Notes under the pieces: generated by a model | What the model saw: the letters and a program-made list of their open reading frames with translations, nothing else | Databases searched by the model: none | Told to the model about the DNA's origin: nothing | Assembly (NCBI GenBank): GCA_035550655.1 | Contig: DASZOU010000033.1 | Span: 124,001-188,000 of the forward strand | Length of the DNA: 64,000 nucleotides | Direction of reading: 5' to 3' | Origin: DASZTV01 sp035550655 | GTDB taxonomy: Bacteria; Actinomycetota; Actinomycetes; JAFAQI01 | Program-made: the position numbers and the translations under genes | In this document: positions 40,370-48,772 of the stretch, piece after piece | Layout of the letters: every line of letters starts with the position of its first letter | Position numbering within the stretch: the first letter of the stretch is position 1

Positions 40370-42178
40370 TCAGGTTTGGTCGATCTCGCCGATGACCTGA
40401 GCGCCCAGGCCGTCCTGGAGCAAAGCGAGTGCGGCCGCTTCCGGATCGGCGTCGGTCGACCCTTCGAGGTCCTCGGAGTCCTCGATGTCGTCCGCCGTCA
40501 TCTCGGCTGCGCCCGCAGCCGCCGCTGGTGGCGTCGGCTCCCCTTCGGCCCGCGCGGCCGCCGGTGCACCGCCGGCGGTTGCGGTGACCCGAAGATCGAC
40601 GCCTACAACTTCCTTGAGTGCCTGGGTCAGTGTCCCGGCCACGTCGGCGGCGAACCTTCCCGCGAGCGAGGCGCTGGAGAAGACCAGTACGAGGTTGTTG
40701 CCGTTGAGGGACTCGATCTGCGAGGACAGCATCAACGCGTGCGCTGTCCGGCTCTGCGTCTTGACGGCGTCAAGCACGCTCTCCCACAACCGCCGCAGCG
40801 CGGCCAGGTCAACGACGCCGGGTGCTGGTGCCGGCGCTGCGGGAGCGGCCGGCGCAGGTTCCGGCGCCGCCGGGGAGCCGGCCATCTCGGGGACGGGCGA
40901 CTCGGCCGCCTTCGGTTCCGGCGGAAGGCTCTCAGCGACGGGCGCGGGCTGCGTCGGCGAGGGTGGTGCGGGCTCGGAAACCTCCTGCCCGGAGCGGCCG
41001 TCTGCGGGCTGCACCGTGGCGGCCAGTCGCTTCTCCATGCGATCGAGGCGGGCCAGCAGCGCGGCCGTGTCGTCGCTGGCCGCGGGCAGCAGCACTCTCG
41101 CGCAGGCGAGCTCGAGGACGAGCCGAGGCGACGTCGTACCTCGCATGTCCACGAGCGCCGTCGCCATCACGTCGGCGGCGTGCGACAACGCGGCGCGCCC
41201 GAGCTGGGTCGCCTGGCCGCGCATCCGGTCGAGGGCGTCGGTCGGGGCGTCGATGAGCCCCGCGTCAGCCGCGTCGGGAACCGCGTCGAGCACCACGAGA
41301 TCGCGGAAGCGCTCCAGCAGGTCCTGGGCGAACCGGCGCGGATCGAGGCCCGCCTCGATGACACGGTCGACCGCGGCGAACACAGCGCCACCGTCGCCCG
41401 CCGCGAACGCGTCAACCGCGTCGTCGAGCAACGTCGCGTCGGTGTAACCGAGCAGCGACAGCGCGCGGTCATAGGTGATCAGCTCCCCACCGGACCCGGC
41501 GGCCAGCTGATCGAGGATCGACTGCGCGTCGCGCGCCGAGCCGGCACCCGCGCGTACGACGAGCGGCAGCACCAGCGGATCCACCTGGATGCCCTCGCGT
41601 TCGCAGAGACCGGCGAGGTGGTCACGCATCGTGTGCGGCGGGATCAGCCGGAACCGGTAGTGGAAGGTCCGTGACTTGATCGTCGTGAGGACCTTGTCGG
41701 GCTCGGTGGTGGCGAACACGAACTTGACGTGCGGCGGCGGCTCCTCGACCACCTTGAGCAGCGCGTTGAACGCCGCCGACGTGATCATGTGCGCCTCGTC
41801 GATCACGTAGACCTTGAACCGGGATGACACCGGCGCGAAGAAGGCGCGCTCGCGGAGGTCGCGGGCGTCGTCGACGAGACCGTGCGAGGCCGCGTCGATC
41901 TCGATGACGTCGAGCGAGCCCGGACCATTCGGCGCGAGCGAGACGCAGGAGTCACACTCGCCACACGGCGTCGACGTCGGTCCCTTCTCGCAGTTGAGCG
42001 ACCGGGCGAGGATTCGCGCGCTCGAGGTCTTGCCGCAGCCGCGCGGGCCGCTGAACAGATAGGCATGGTGGATCCGGCCGGAGTCGAGCGCCGCGCAGAT
42101 CGGCTCGGTCACATGCTCTTGTCCGACCACCTCGGCGAAGCTGCCCGGGCGGTACTTCCGGTAGAGCGCGAGCGACAT
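40370..42178 (-). CDS. dnaX: DNA polymerase III gamma/tau subunit
   Basis: A 602-residue clamp-loader ATPase. The start MSLALYRKYRPGSFAEVVGQ fixes ATG 42178. Walker A is GPRGCGKTSSARIL, the zinc module has CGECDSC, Walker B is VYVIDEAHM, and sensor 1 is FVFATTEPDKV. An acidic/Pro-rich linker (about 415-480) precedes a C-terminal tau-like domain. It corresponds to Rv3721c. The SRP RNA lies immediately upstream on the same strand. Confidence 0.95.
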   Translation of the reverse strand: MSLALYRKYRPGSFAEVVGQEHVTEPICAALDSGRIHHAYLFSGPRGCGKTSSARILARSLNCEKGPTSTPCGECDSCVSLAPNGPGSLDVIEIDAASHGLVDDARDLRERAFFAPVSSRFKVYVIDEAHMITSAAFNALLKVVEEPPPHVKFVFATTEPDKVLTTIKSRTFHYRFRLIPPHTMRDHLAGLCEREGIQVDPLVLPLVVRAGAGSARDAQSILDQLAAGSGGELITYDRALSLLGYTDATLLDDAVDAFAAGDGGAVFAAVDRVIEAGLDPRRFAQDLLERFRDLVVLDAVPDAADAGLIDAPTDALDRMRGQATQLGRAALSHAADVMATALVDMRGTTSPRLVLELACARVLLPAASDDTAALLARLDRMEKRLAATVQPADGRSGQEVSEPAPPSPTQPAPVAESLPPEPKAAESPVPEMAGSPAAPEPAPAAPAAPAPAPGVVDLAALRRLWESVLDAVKTQSRTAHALMLSSQIESLNGNNLVLVFSSASLAGRFAADVAGTLTQALKEVVGVDLRVTATAGGAPAAARAEGEPTPPAAAAGAAEMTADDIEDSEDLEGSTDADPEAAALALLQDGLGAQVIGEIDQT

Positions 42179-42205
42179 GCCTCTGTTCGCCTCCACACGA
42201 ATCAG

Positions 42206-42293
42206 GACCCCTCGCACACCCGCCAGAGCCCGCTTACCCTTGCTGCCTTCCGGCCCTGGGGGGGTTGGGCGGGGTAACGCCGCACGAGGGGTC
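42206..42293 (-). ncRNA. ffs: Bacterial small signal recognition particle RNA (4.5S type)
   Basis: The minus strand holds the SRP domain IV signature GGAAGGCAGCAAGGGTAAGC between matching arms. The terminal stem GACCCCTCG (42285-42293) pairs with CGAGGGGTC (42206-42214). TACAGT at 42306-42301 is a -10 box with 7 nt before 42293, agreeing with this 5' end. It binds Ffh and its position beside dnaX is as in other actinobacteria. The ends are estimated to a few nucleotides. Confidence 0.93.
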
Positions 42294-42300
42294 GACGCCC

Positions 42301-42364
42301 ACTGTAGTGAAGGCCTGCGACCCGCCGCGACCAACTGTGGACCGCGGCGGGTCGCGACTAGAAT
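42301..42364. promoter_or_regulatory. Divergent -10 boxes for SRP RNA and tRNA-Ser(GGA)
   Basis: TACAGT (minus strand, 42306-42301) lies 7 nt before the SRP RNA. TAGAAT (plus strand, 42359-42364) lies 7 nt before tRNA-Ser. Both fit TANNNT. Confidence 0.55.
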
Positions 42365-42371
42365 CGGCGAC

Positions 42372-42460
42372 GGAGGATTCGCCTAGTTGGCCTATGGCGC
42401 ACGCTTGGAAAGCGTGTTGGGGGCAACCCCTCGCGAGTTCGAATCTCGCATCCTCCGCCA
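42372..42460 (+). tRNA. tRNA-Ser (GGA)
   Basis: An 89-nt class II tRNA with encoded CCA. Acceptor GGAGGAT/ATCCTCC, anticodon stem CACGC/GCGTG with loop TTGGAAA (anticodon GGA), a long variable arm (TTGGGGGCAACCCCTC region) and T-arm GCGAG-TTCGAAT-CTCGC. The discriminator is G, as expected for serine. Confidence 0.95.
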
Positions 42461-42627
42461 GGAATAGCGGCGAGATCTTGGGGAATGCCGCGCCTCGGCG
42501 CACCCGGCGGCGCTAGCAGGTTGCAAGCATATGTACCGGTTTGTGAAACCTGCAGTTTTGTTGATTCCCAGCGGTTATTGCTAACCTACTGCTTGCTCCT
42601 AGCAAACGCTTGGGGCCCCGGGCGGCG

Positions 42628-42790
42628 CGCCGAATCCTGCCGGCCGTACCGGGCAGACGAGGACCTTGGCAGGACCGGGGGACCCACCGCGGCGCCCGTC
42701 GTACGACGAGCAGCCGCATGGGGTGAAGCCGGTAACACACCGGCCGGGCACCTTCCAGCCCGAACCCGTCAGCTCACTTCGGAGGCGCGC
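42628..42790 (+). promoter_or_regulatory. ydaO-type c-di-AMP riboswitch upstream of rpf
   Basis: The leader holds the ydaO/yuaA sequence blocks in order: CGCCGAATCC at the 5' end, CCGGGGGACCCACC, GGGGTGAAGCCGG, and CCCGAACCCGTCAGCTCACT followed by TTCGGAGGCGC. These are diagnostic for the c-di-AMP riboswitch, which in actinobacteria often precedes rpf and other cell-wall hydrolase genes and turns them off when c-di-AMP is bound. A possible promoter is TTGTTG (42558) with TAACCT (42582-42587). The 42461-42557 stretch holds only a weak inverted repeat (GCAGGTT/AACCTGC). Confidence 0.88.
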
Positions 42791-42805
42791 GGAAGGGATT
42801 TCGGC

Positions 42806-43447
42806 ATGTCCAAACGCCGCTACCGCGGGCGTCATCGCAAGCCTTCGACCGCCTCTCGACTGACCACCATCGGCGTTGTCGGGTTCGGCACCGCCGCCGC
42901 CACCGTCCTGGTGCCGACCACGGCCAACGCTGCCACCGACGCCCAGTGGGACCGCGTCGCGCAGTGCGAGTCCGGCGGCAACTGGCACACGAACACCGGC
43001 AACGGCTACTACGGCGGGCTTCAGTTCGCGGCGCACACCTGGGCGTCGTTCGACACGAAGCACTACGCCTCGCGCGCCGACCTCGCGACCCGCGAGGAGC
43101 AGATCGATGTCGCCAACCACGTCCTCGCCCGGCAGGGCTGGGGCGCTTGGCCGGTCTGCTCGCACTACGCCGGACCGGCCGGCCCCCCGGCACACGAGCA
43201 GCGGGCCCGCCACCACCGGCGCAGCGAGCAGCGCGCAACCGCGCGCAGCCGGGCAGCGAAGGCGAACGACGCGGTGCTCGAGAGCAGCTCGACGCGGCGG
43301 TACGTCGTCAAGTCGGGCGACACTCTGATCGGGATCGCGCGGGCGCACCACGTGAAGGGCGGCTGGCACGCGCTGTACCACCGCAACCGCGCCGCGATCG
43401 GCCCGAACCCGAGCCAGCTCAACGTCGGGACGCACCTCGAGCTTTGA
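42806..43447 (+). CDS. rpf: Resuscitation-promoting factor with LysM domain
   Basis: A 213-residue secreted muralytic enzyme. The signal sequence ends ANAATDAQW. The Rpf transglycosylase domain (about 44-118) has catalytic Glu in VAQCESGGNWHTNTGNGYYG and the paired Cys of WPVCSHY. A basic linker follows, then a C-terminal LysM (YVVKSGDTLIGIARAHHV). ATG 42806 has GGAAGGG upstream. The c-di-AMP riboswitch in the leader would limit wall hydrolysis at high c-di-AMP. Confidence 0.93.
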   Translation: MSKRRYRGRHRKPSTASRLTTIGVVGFGTAAATVLVPTTANAATDAQWDRVAQCESGGNWHTNTGNGYYGGLQFAAHTWASFDTKHYASRADLATREEQIDVANHVLARQGWGAWPVCSHYAGPAGPPAHEQRARHHRRSEQRATARSRAAKANDAVLESSSTRRYVVKSGDTLIGIARAHHVKGGWHALYHRNRAAIGPNPSQLNVGTHLEL

Positions 43448-43520
43448 AGAGCGGGCGGGCTGCTGGTCCTGGTGGCTCAGGCCGCAACCGTCGCGACCTC
43501 GCTGGGCCGCCGGCTCCGTT

Positions 43521-45194
43521 TCAGGAGACCGGCGCCGGCGAGGGCTGCACGCTATCGAGCATCTTGGTGAAGTCGCCGTCGGCTTTGGAGCTGCCGTTGT
43601 CGGCGAAGAGGACGAGGAAGTCCTCGCCACCCGATTGGAACACCACGAACTCCGCCTTCTTGGAGCCCGCGGTGACAGTTGTCTCGATCGCCATGCCGAT
43701 GTGGGGAAGCTGGACCTGCTGCGGTCCGGTTGACACGCCACCCAGCCCCGGCGACGGCGTGATGGTCTGTGACAGCTGGCTCAGGTCGTCGGAGCCGGTG
43801 GCCGCATGAGAGAAGACGCCGACCTCCGCAGCGTCCGGTCCCTGCAGCACCAAGTCCGGCTTGATGTCCAGCGGGATCGATGAGTCGGTTGCCTCCTGCG
43901 ACCAGGTTCCAGGGGCCGTCAGCTGCAAGCCGTTCAGGTCGTACGTGTGTGACGGCCCGAGGACGATGGTGATTGCCGCGACGGTAAGAACACCGTTGAA
44001 CCCGAAGTGCGCCGCCATCGATGCAGCCAGACCGCGTTTGACGTACACGCCGGCAAGAACCGCGCCGAGGATCGTGTAGTACAACGCTCCGCGCGGGTTG
44101 AAGTGCCACACCGCGAAGAACATCGACGACACGAGAATCGCCATCCCGAGCTGGTGCTGACGCAGCGATTCGAGCAACAGGCCGCGGAACAACGTCTCCT
44201 CGACGATCGGTGCGGCAGCGCAGGTCAACAGCGTGACCACGATGATGTGTCCGGCGTCTCCGGTGCTCATCATCAGCAGCACGTTGGGGTCGGGCGAGAG
44301 GTGACCCCGCGCCGAGCTGACGATCCACAGCAACAGCCCGCTCAGGCCGCTGCCTACCGCGAGCCCGATGCCGACGCGTAGTGCCGCCGATCCCTCGCCC
44401 CACCGCAACCGGACCCTGGGAGTGATCTGGCTGACAAGGAGGGCGCCGACCACTGCGTAGACGAGGAGCGTCGCCACGATCGCGGTACGGATCAACGTGT
44501 CGGGGTTGAGGTGGGTGTCTCGCGAGAGCAGGTACACCACCAGCTGCATGACGCCGCCGAAACCGATCGAGATCGCGACGATCGCGAGCGCGCGGCCGCT
44601 GAGCAACCGTCCTTCGGCAACCGGATCGGATGGCGGTGCGTCGAGCGCCGGTCCCCACGGCGAGGGTCCGGCCGGAGACTGCCAGCCGACCCGCTCCAAC
44701 GGGGCCGCGGCCCCCCACGCGGGAGGCGGCGGCGGAAGTGGCACGCCGGCGTACCCCTGCGGCGGCGGAAGCGGCGGCGCGGCGTACCCCGGCGGCGGGG
44801 GAAGCGGCGGCGCGGCGTACCCCGGCGGCGGGGGAAGCGGCGCGGCGTACGGGTTGGGCGATGGCGCAGGAAGCGGTGTCGCATACGGGTTCGGTGGTGG
44901 CGGCGGCGCCACCGCAGCGGGTGCCGCCATCGACGCGGGCGCAACCGGGGCTGGCGCGACGAAGGCTGGTGCGACCGGGGCAGGCGCGACCGGGGCAGGC
45001 GCGACCGGGGCTTGCGGCGACACCGGGGCTTGCGGGGACACGGGGGCTTGCGGCGCGGGCCTGCCATCGCCCGGCATCACCACGGCGTTGAACCCCGCCT
45101 GGGTGGAGGGTGCCGGCGCGAACGGCAGGAAGCACTTGCCACACCATTGCGCGTCGTCGGGCGCAGCGGTGCCGCACTGCGGGCAGGTGCGCAC
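43521..45194 (-). CDS. CPBP-family membrane metalloprotease with zinc ribbon and Pro-rich repeats
   Basis: A 557-residue protein. The N-terminal zinc ribbon (CPQCGTAAPDDAQWCGKC) is followed by a low-complexity region of repeats (QAPVSP, PAPVA and PPPGYAAP units, about 45-165). The membrane domain (~200-440) has CPBP motifs EETLFRG, FFAVWHFNP and HFGFN, which form the metal site. The last ~120 residues are an extracytoplasmic beta domain. It may cleave membrane peptides or play a scaffold role; no substrate is apparent. It starts at GTG 45194, divergent from the membrane-protein gene. Confidence 0.86.
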   Translation of the reverse strand: MRTCPQCGTAAPDDAQWCGKCFLPFAPAPSTQAGFNAVVMPGDGRPAPQAPVSPQAPVSPQAPVAPAPVAPAPVAPAFVAPAPVAPASMAAPAAVAPPPPPNPYATPLPAPSPNPYAAPLPPPPGYAAPPLPPPPGYAAPPLPPPQGYAGVPLPPPPPAWGAAAPLERVGWQSPAGPSPWGPALDAPPSDPVAEGRLLSGRALAIVAISIGFGGVMQLVVYLLSRDTHLNPDTLIRTAIVATLLVYAVVGALLVSQITPRVRLRWGEGSAALRVGIGLAVGSGLSGLLLWIVSSARGHLSPDPNVLLMMSTGDAGHIIVVTLLTCAAAPIVEETLFRGLLLESLRQHQLGMAILVSSMFFAVWHFNPRGALYYTILGAVLAGVYVKRGLAASMAAHFGFNGVLTVAAITIVLGPSHTYDLNGLQLTAPGTWSQEATDSSIPLDIKPDLVLQGPDAAEVGVFSHAATGSDDLSQLSQTITPSPGLGGVSTGPQQVQLPHIGMAIETTVTAGSKKAEFVVFQSGGEDFLVLFADNGSSKADGDFTKMLDSVQPSPAPVS

Positions 45195-45287
45195 CTGAGT
45201 TCATCGGCCCGGCGGGCAGATCTCTTGACGTCCGTCCGGCCGAGTCGCACCGCCGCCATGCCCGCCCGAGGCGGGAGGATGGTCCCG

Positions 45288-46439
45288 ATGAGCCGGCCCC
45301 TCCTCCCCCGGGAGTCGCGGGTGGCGATTGCGTGCGGCGGAGCCGGCGCGCTCGCCGGCCTCGCGAGCATGTTCGCGTCGCAGGACGGGTCGCTTCACCC
45401 GAGCGCACTCGTGCACCTGGCGCAGTCCGACCAGCTCGCGCCGCTCGCCGTACATGCCGACCCGCACTTTCACCTGGTCACGCCGGTGGAGCACTACGAC
45501 GGCGTGTACTACTACGCGATCGCGCGGGACCCATTTCTGACCGGCACCGCGCACAAGCTGATCGACCAGCCGGCCTACCGCTACGGGCATCCGCTCAACG
45601 GCTGGCTGGCCGGGCTGTTGAGCTTCGGGCAGGCAAGAGCAGTCCCGCTGGCGCTGCTGCTGCTGAGCCTGATCGGGCTCGGGGTCGCGGGCTGGGCGGC
45701 GAGCCGGCTCGCCGTGCATCTTGGCTGCACCCCATGGGGCGGCCTGCTCATCGCGGCCAGCCCAGGACTGTTGTTCGCCGCGGCGTCCGACACGACGGAG
45801 CCGGTCGGCGCGGCTCTGGTCGCGCTGTCGTTGCTGGCCTGGGTGCGCGGCCGCTTCGCGGTGGCTGCAGCGCTCATCACCCTCGCCTGCCTGGACAAGG
45901 AGCAATACATCACCGTCCCACTCGGCTTGGTCGTGTGGGAGCTCGTCCAATGGCGGCGCACCCACACCTCACCGGAGCGGCTGCCGGTGAAGCTGCTCGC
46001 CGTGGCGATCGGCCCGGTCGTGCTCGCGGACTGGTACGTCTACGTGCACGGCCGGATCGGGACCTGGCCGTTCCACTACCAGTCCGGCAACCTGGGCGCG
46101 CCGTTCGTCGGCTGGCGTGACGCGTTCCGGATCTCCCACGCCCTCGCCGGCGGCAGCTTCGAGCAGTCGCAGATCGGATCCGTCACGCCTGCCGTCCTCA
46201 CTGCGACCGCGACGTTGATCATCGTCGGCGTCGTGGCGGCGCGGCGAATCGTCACGGTCATCGATGCGCCCGCGATCGGGATGGCGATCATCACGAGCAT
46301 GCAGGGCTGGCGCACCCTGGTCTATCCGCACGAGATCTTCCGGACGCCGGCGATCGCGGTGCTCCTCGCGACCGCGGTGCTGCTGACCCGCCGCCCGCGC
46401 GCCGTTGCCTTCGCAGAACCACCGATAGCCGGTTCCTGA
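45288..46439 (+). CDS. Multi-span membrane protein, GT-C glycosyltransferase-like
   Basis: A 383-residue integral membrane protein with about eight to nine hydrophobic helices. A first extracytoplasmic loop holds HYDGVYYYAIARDPF, resembling the acidic loop of GT-C-fold glycosyltransferases. A second conserved point is CLDKEQYITVPLGLVVWEL. It may transfer polyprenyl-linked sugars to surface glycans, but the family assignment is tentative. ATG 45288 has GGGAGG 9 nt upstream; ATG 45279 is an alternative. Confidence 0.7.
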   Translation: MSRPLLPRESRVAIACGGAGALAGLASMFASQDGSLHPSALVHLAQSDQLAPLAVHADPHFHLVTPVEHYDGVYYYAIARDPFLTGTAHKLIDQPAYRYGHPLNGWLAGLLSFGQARAVPLALLLLSLIGLGVAGWAASRLAVHLGCTPWGGLLIAASPGLLFAAASDTTEPVGAALVALSLLAWVRGRFAVAAALITLACLDKEQYITVPLGLVVWELVQWRRTHTSPERLPVKLLAVAIGPVVLADWYVYVHGRIGTWPFHYQSGNLGAPFVGWRDAFRISHALAGGSFEQSQIGSVTPAVLTATATLIIVGVVAARRIVTVIDAPAIGMAIITSMQGWRTLVYPHEIFRTPAIAVLLATAVLLTRRPRAVAFAEPPIAGS

Positions 46440-46446
46440 AGTACCG

Positions 46447-46857
46447 CTAGAACGCGGGGCCCACGAGCTCCTCGACGAGGGCCTGGACGCGACTGTCGAT
46501 CTCGTCGCGGATCGGGCGGATCTCCTCAGCAGACCGGCCGGCGGGGTCGTCCAAGGTCCAGTCGAGATAGCGCTTGCCGGGGAAGATCGGACAGGCGTCG
46601 CCGCATCCCATCGTGATGACGACGTCGGAGGCTTCGACCGCTGAGGCGGTGAGCAGCTTCGGGTGCTCGGTCGTCAGGTCGATGCCGACCTCCCCCATGA
46701 CCGCCACGACGGCCGGGTTCAGCGAGTCGGCCGGCGCGGATCCGGCGCTCACCACGTCGATGCGCCCCTCGGCGTACCGACGCAGGAAGGCGGCGGCCAT
46801 CTGCGAACGCCCGGCGTTGTGCACGCACACGAACAGGACCTGAAGTACGTCGCTCAT
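46447..46857 (-). CDS. arsC: Arsenate reductase, low-molecular-weight phosphatase type
   Basis: A 136-residue arsenate reductase. The active-site loop VCVHNAGRSQMA carries the P-loop CxxxxGRS, and a second catalytic Cys pair lies in ITMGCGDACPIFPG. These belong to the thioredoxin- or mycoredoxin-coupled class. It converts arsenate to arsenite for export. ATG 46857 overlaps the aquaporin stop by 4 nt, so it is translated from the arsR-aqpS-arsC operon. Confidence 0.92.
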   Translation of the reverse strand: MSDVLQVLFVCVHNAGRSQMAAAFLRRYAEGRIDVVSAGSAPADSLNPAVVAVMGEVGIDLTTEHPKLLTASAVEASDVVITMGCGDACPIFPGKRYLDWTLDDPAGRSAEEIRPIRDEIDSRVQALVEELVGPAF

Positions 46858-47579
46858 CCGGCGGGTTCCAATGCCTCGTGCGGAACTACGACATCGCCCA
46901 CCGCGTCCGCGATACGCGGGTACAACGCGACGATCAACCCGAGACCGATCGCGCCGCCGACGAGCTGCGCGCCCACAAAGCCCGGAACCGACGCCGGCGC
47001 AATGCCGGCGAAGCTGTCGCTGAACATCCGCCCGATCGACACGGCCGGATTGGCGAAGGAGGTCGACGAGGTGAACCAGTACGCGGCACCGATGTACGCG
47101 CCCACGGCCCAGGGCGTCTGGCGGGTGTTCCCGGTTCGCGCCAACGCGAAGATCACCAGCATGAGGCCGGCGGTCGCGACGACCTCGCCGAGCCACAGGT
47201 GCCAGCCGCTGCGGTGATGCGTCGACAGCCCAGCGGCCTGGCCGAACATCGCGTTGGCGAGCAAGGCGCCGAGAATCGCACCGCCGAGCTGAGCAACGAC
47301 GTACGTCCCGAGCTCAACGTTCGTCAGCCCGTCGGTGCGACGCCCCAGCAGCCAGTCGGCGATCGACACGACCGGGTTGAAGTGCCCGCCGCTGACCGGG
47401 CCGAACACGAGGATGAGCACGGGTAGCGCGAGCGCCGTCACGATCGCGTTCTCGAACAGCTGCATGCCGGAGTCGGTCGACAGCCGCTGCGCCGCGATTC
47501 CTGATCCGACGACCACCGCCACCAGCAGGCCAGTGCCGAGCAGCTCAGCAAGCCCGCGACGTGCGAGCGAGGTCGACAT
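46854..47579 (-). CDS. Aquaglyceroporin, arsenite-channel type (AqpS-like)
   Basis: A 241-residue MIP-family channel. Six hydrophobic helices, with half-helix signatures GGHFNPVVS (NPV) and TSFANPAVS (NPA). Coding between arsR and arsC is the AqpS arrangement in which the channel lets arsenite from ArsC leave the cell, replacing an ArsB/Acr3 pump; none of those pumps is in the window. ATG 47579 overlaps the arsR stop; GTG 47582 is the alternative. Confidence 0.88.
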   Translation of the reverse strand: MSTSLARRGLAELLGTGLLVAVVVGSGIAAQRLSTDSGMQLFENAIVTALALPVLILVFGPVSGGHFNPVVSIADWLLGRRTDGLTNVELGTYVVAQLGGAILGALLANAMFGQAAGLSTHHRSGWHLWLGEVVATAGLMLVIFALARTGNTRQTPWAVGAYIGAAYWFTSSTSFANPAVSIGRMFSDSFAGIAPASVPGFVGAQLVGGAIGLGLIVALYPRIADAVGDVVVPHEALEPAG

Positions 47580-47929
47580 CACGCGGTCGCCAGCGTGTGG
47601 CGGAACAGACCGCCGATCGCGTCGAGCGCCTCGCGCTCAGCGCGGTAGTACACCCAGGTCCCTCGGCGCTCGCTGCCGACGAGCCCGGCTGATCGCAGGA
47701 CCTTCAGGTGATGGCTGATCGTCGGCTGCGACACGTCGAAGGGGCCGAGCAGATCGCACACGCAGATCTCGTCGGCGGCGGCGATGAGCGACATCAGGCG
47801 CAGCCGGATCGGATCCGCGAGCGCCTTCATCAGGCCGGCGATCCGGTCGGCCTGCGCGACGCTCATCGGCTCGATCCCGAGCGGCGTACAGCACGCGACC
47901 TCGTCCGCAAGAGAAGCTTGCTTCGACAT
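47579..47929 (-). CDS. arsR: ArsR-family transcriptional repressor
   Basis: A 116-residue winged-helix regulator. The metal-binding motif is EICVCDLLGPF (CxC in the third helix), with additional cysteines in VACCTPLG near the N-terminus that may complete an As(III) site. The recognition helix is VSQPTISHHLKVLR. It leads the arsR-aqpS-arsC operon and is divergent from arsI, whose promoter it likely shares and represses. Confidence 0.92.
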   Translation of the reverse strand: MSKQASLADEVACCTPLGIEPMSVAQADRIAGLMKALADPIRLRLMSLIAAADEICVCDLLGPFDVSQPTISHHLKVLRSAGLVGSERRGTWVYYRAEREALDAIGGLFRHTLATA

Positions 47930-47999
47930 CCGTCTATATTGACAGATCTCGAATCAGGGCGCAACGTGGAGTCCCTTCGCTCCGGCAGGAAGGCCCCGA
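47930..47999. promoter_or_regulatory. arsR/arsI divergent promoter region
   Basis: A 70-bp gap. An AT-rich core TCTATATTGACAGATCTCGAATC (split at 47934-47956) contains the palindrome AGATCT and a TTGACA hexamer at 47939-47944. It is the probable ArsR operator for both directions. The ribosome site AGGAAGG for arsI lies at its right end. Confidence 0.5.
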
Positions 48000-48470
48000 A
48001 TGTCTCGTGTCCAGCTCGCCCTTCGCGTCGCCGATCTTGACGCTGCGATCGACTTCTACAGCAGGCTGTTCGCCACCGCGCCGGCCAAACGCCGACCCGG
48101 CTACGCCAACTTCGCGATCACCGAGCCGCCGCTCAAGCTGGTGCTGCTCGAGGGTGCAGCCGCCGAGGCGACCCGGATGGATCACCTCGGCGTCGAGGTC
48201 GCATCCACCGCCGAGGTTGCCGCAGCGGCGAGTCGCCTCGCCGAGGCCGGTCTTGCGACCACGGTCCAGGACGACACGACCTGTTGCTACGCCGTGCAGG
48301 ACAAGGTCTGGGTCACCGGCCCCGGCGAGGAGCCGTGGGAGGTCTACACGGTGAAGGCCGACGACCGCGCAGACCTCGAAGGTCAGCGCGACCTCAAACT
48401 GACCGCAGTTACCGGTGACGGAAGCTGCTGCGCATCGACCCAAGCGCCTGAATCCAACTGCTGCGGGTAG
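48000..48470 (+). CDS. arsI: ArsI organoarsenical C-As lyase (VOC family)
   Basis: A 156-residue extradiol-dioxygenase-fold enzyme. Its residues line up with the known ArsI of Thermomonospora with a constant offset of three: metal ligands Q5, H62 and E114, and the arsenic-binding vicinal pair C95/C96 (in DDTTCCYAVQ). The C-terminal tail has two further Cys pairs (GSCCAS and SNCCG). ArsI splits the C-As bond of trivalent methylarsenical and aromatic arsenicals. ATG 48000 has AGGAAGG upstream. It is divergent from arsR. Confidence 0.9.
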   Translation: MSRVQLALRVADLDAAIDFYSRLFATAPAKRRPGYANFAITEPPLKLVLLEGAAAEATRMDHLGVEVASTAEVAAAASRLAEAGLATTVQDDTTCCYAVQDKVWVTGPGEEPWEVYTVKADDRADLEGQRDLKLTAVTGDGSCCASTQAPESNCCG

Positions 48471-48641
48471 ACGCCCAGGCGAGTCATCACGCCGCAGCTG
48501 TCAGCAGGCGTGCGCCAGCACCACCGAACGACAAAGAAGCCTTCTCGCCAGCTGGCGCATCTGGCGGTGTTGGCGCATTACGCGCTGCGACCGCCGGCCG
48601 TCGCCGCGGGAAACGAGCGAGCTCGTTTCTCTCGGCTCCGT

Positions 48642-48731
48642 TGGCGGTGGAGGTGGGATTTGAACCCACGGAGGAGTTGCCCCCTCACACGCTTTCGAGG
48701 CGTGCTCCTTCGACCGCTCGGACACTCCACC
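48642..48731 (-). tRNA. tRNA-Ser (CGA)
   Basis: A 90-nt class II tRNA with encoded CCA. Acceptor GGTGGAG/CTCCACC, anticodon stem CACGC/GCGTG with loop CTCGAAA (anticodon CGA), long variable arm, T-loop TTCAAAT. TAGGCT (minus strand, 48744-48739) is a -10 box 7 nt upstream. The 171 bp between arsI and this tRNA shows no other feature. Confidence 0.95.
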
Positions 48732-48772
48732 GGCGAAGAGCCTAGCCCGACCGGCGTGCGCGACGACCGCGG

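Noticed and set aside
44700..45090. PE/PPE-like or collagen-like gene in the Gly/Pro repeats
   Set aside because: The repeats are the Pro/Ala linker of the CPBP protein on the minus strand; the Gly-rich plus-strand translation is its shadow.
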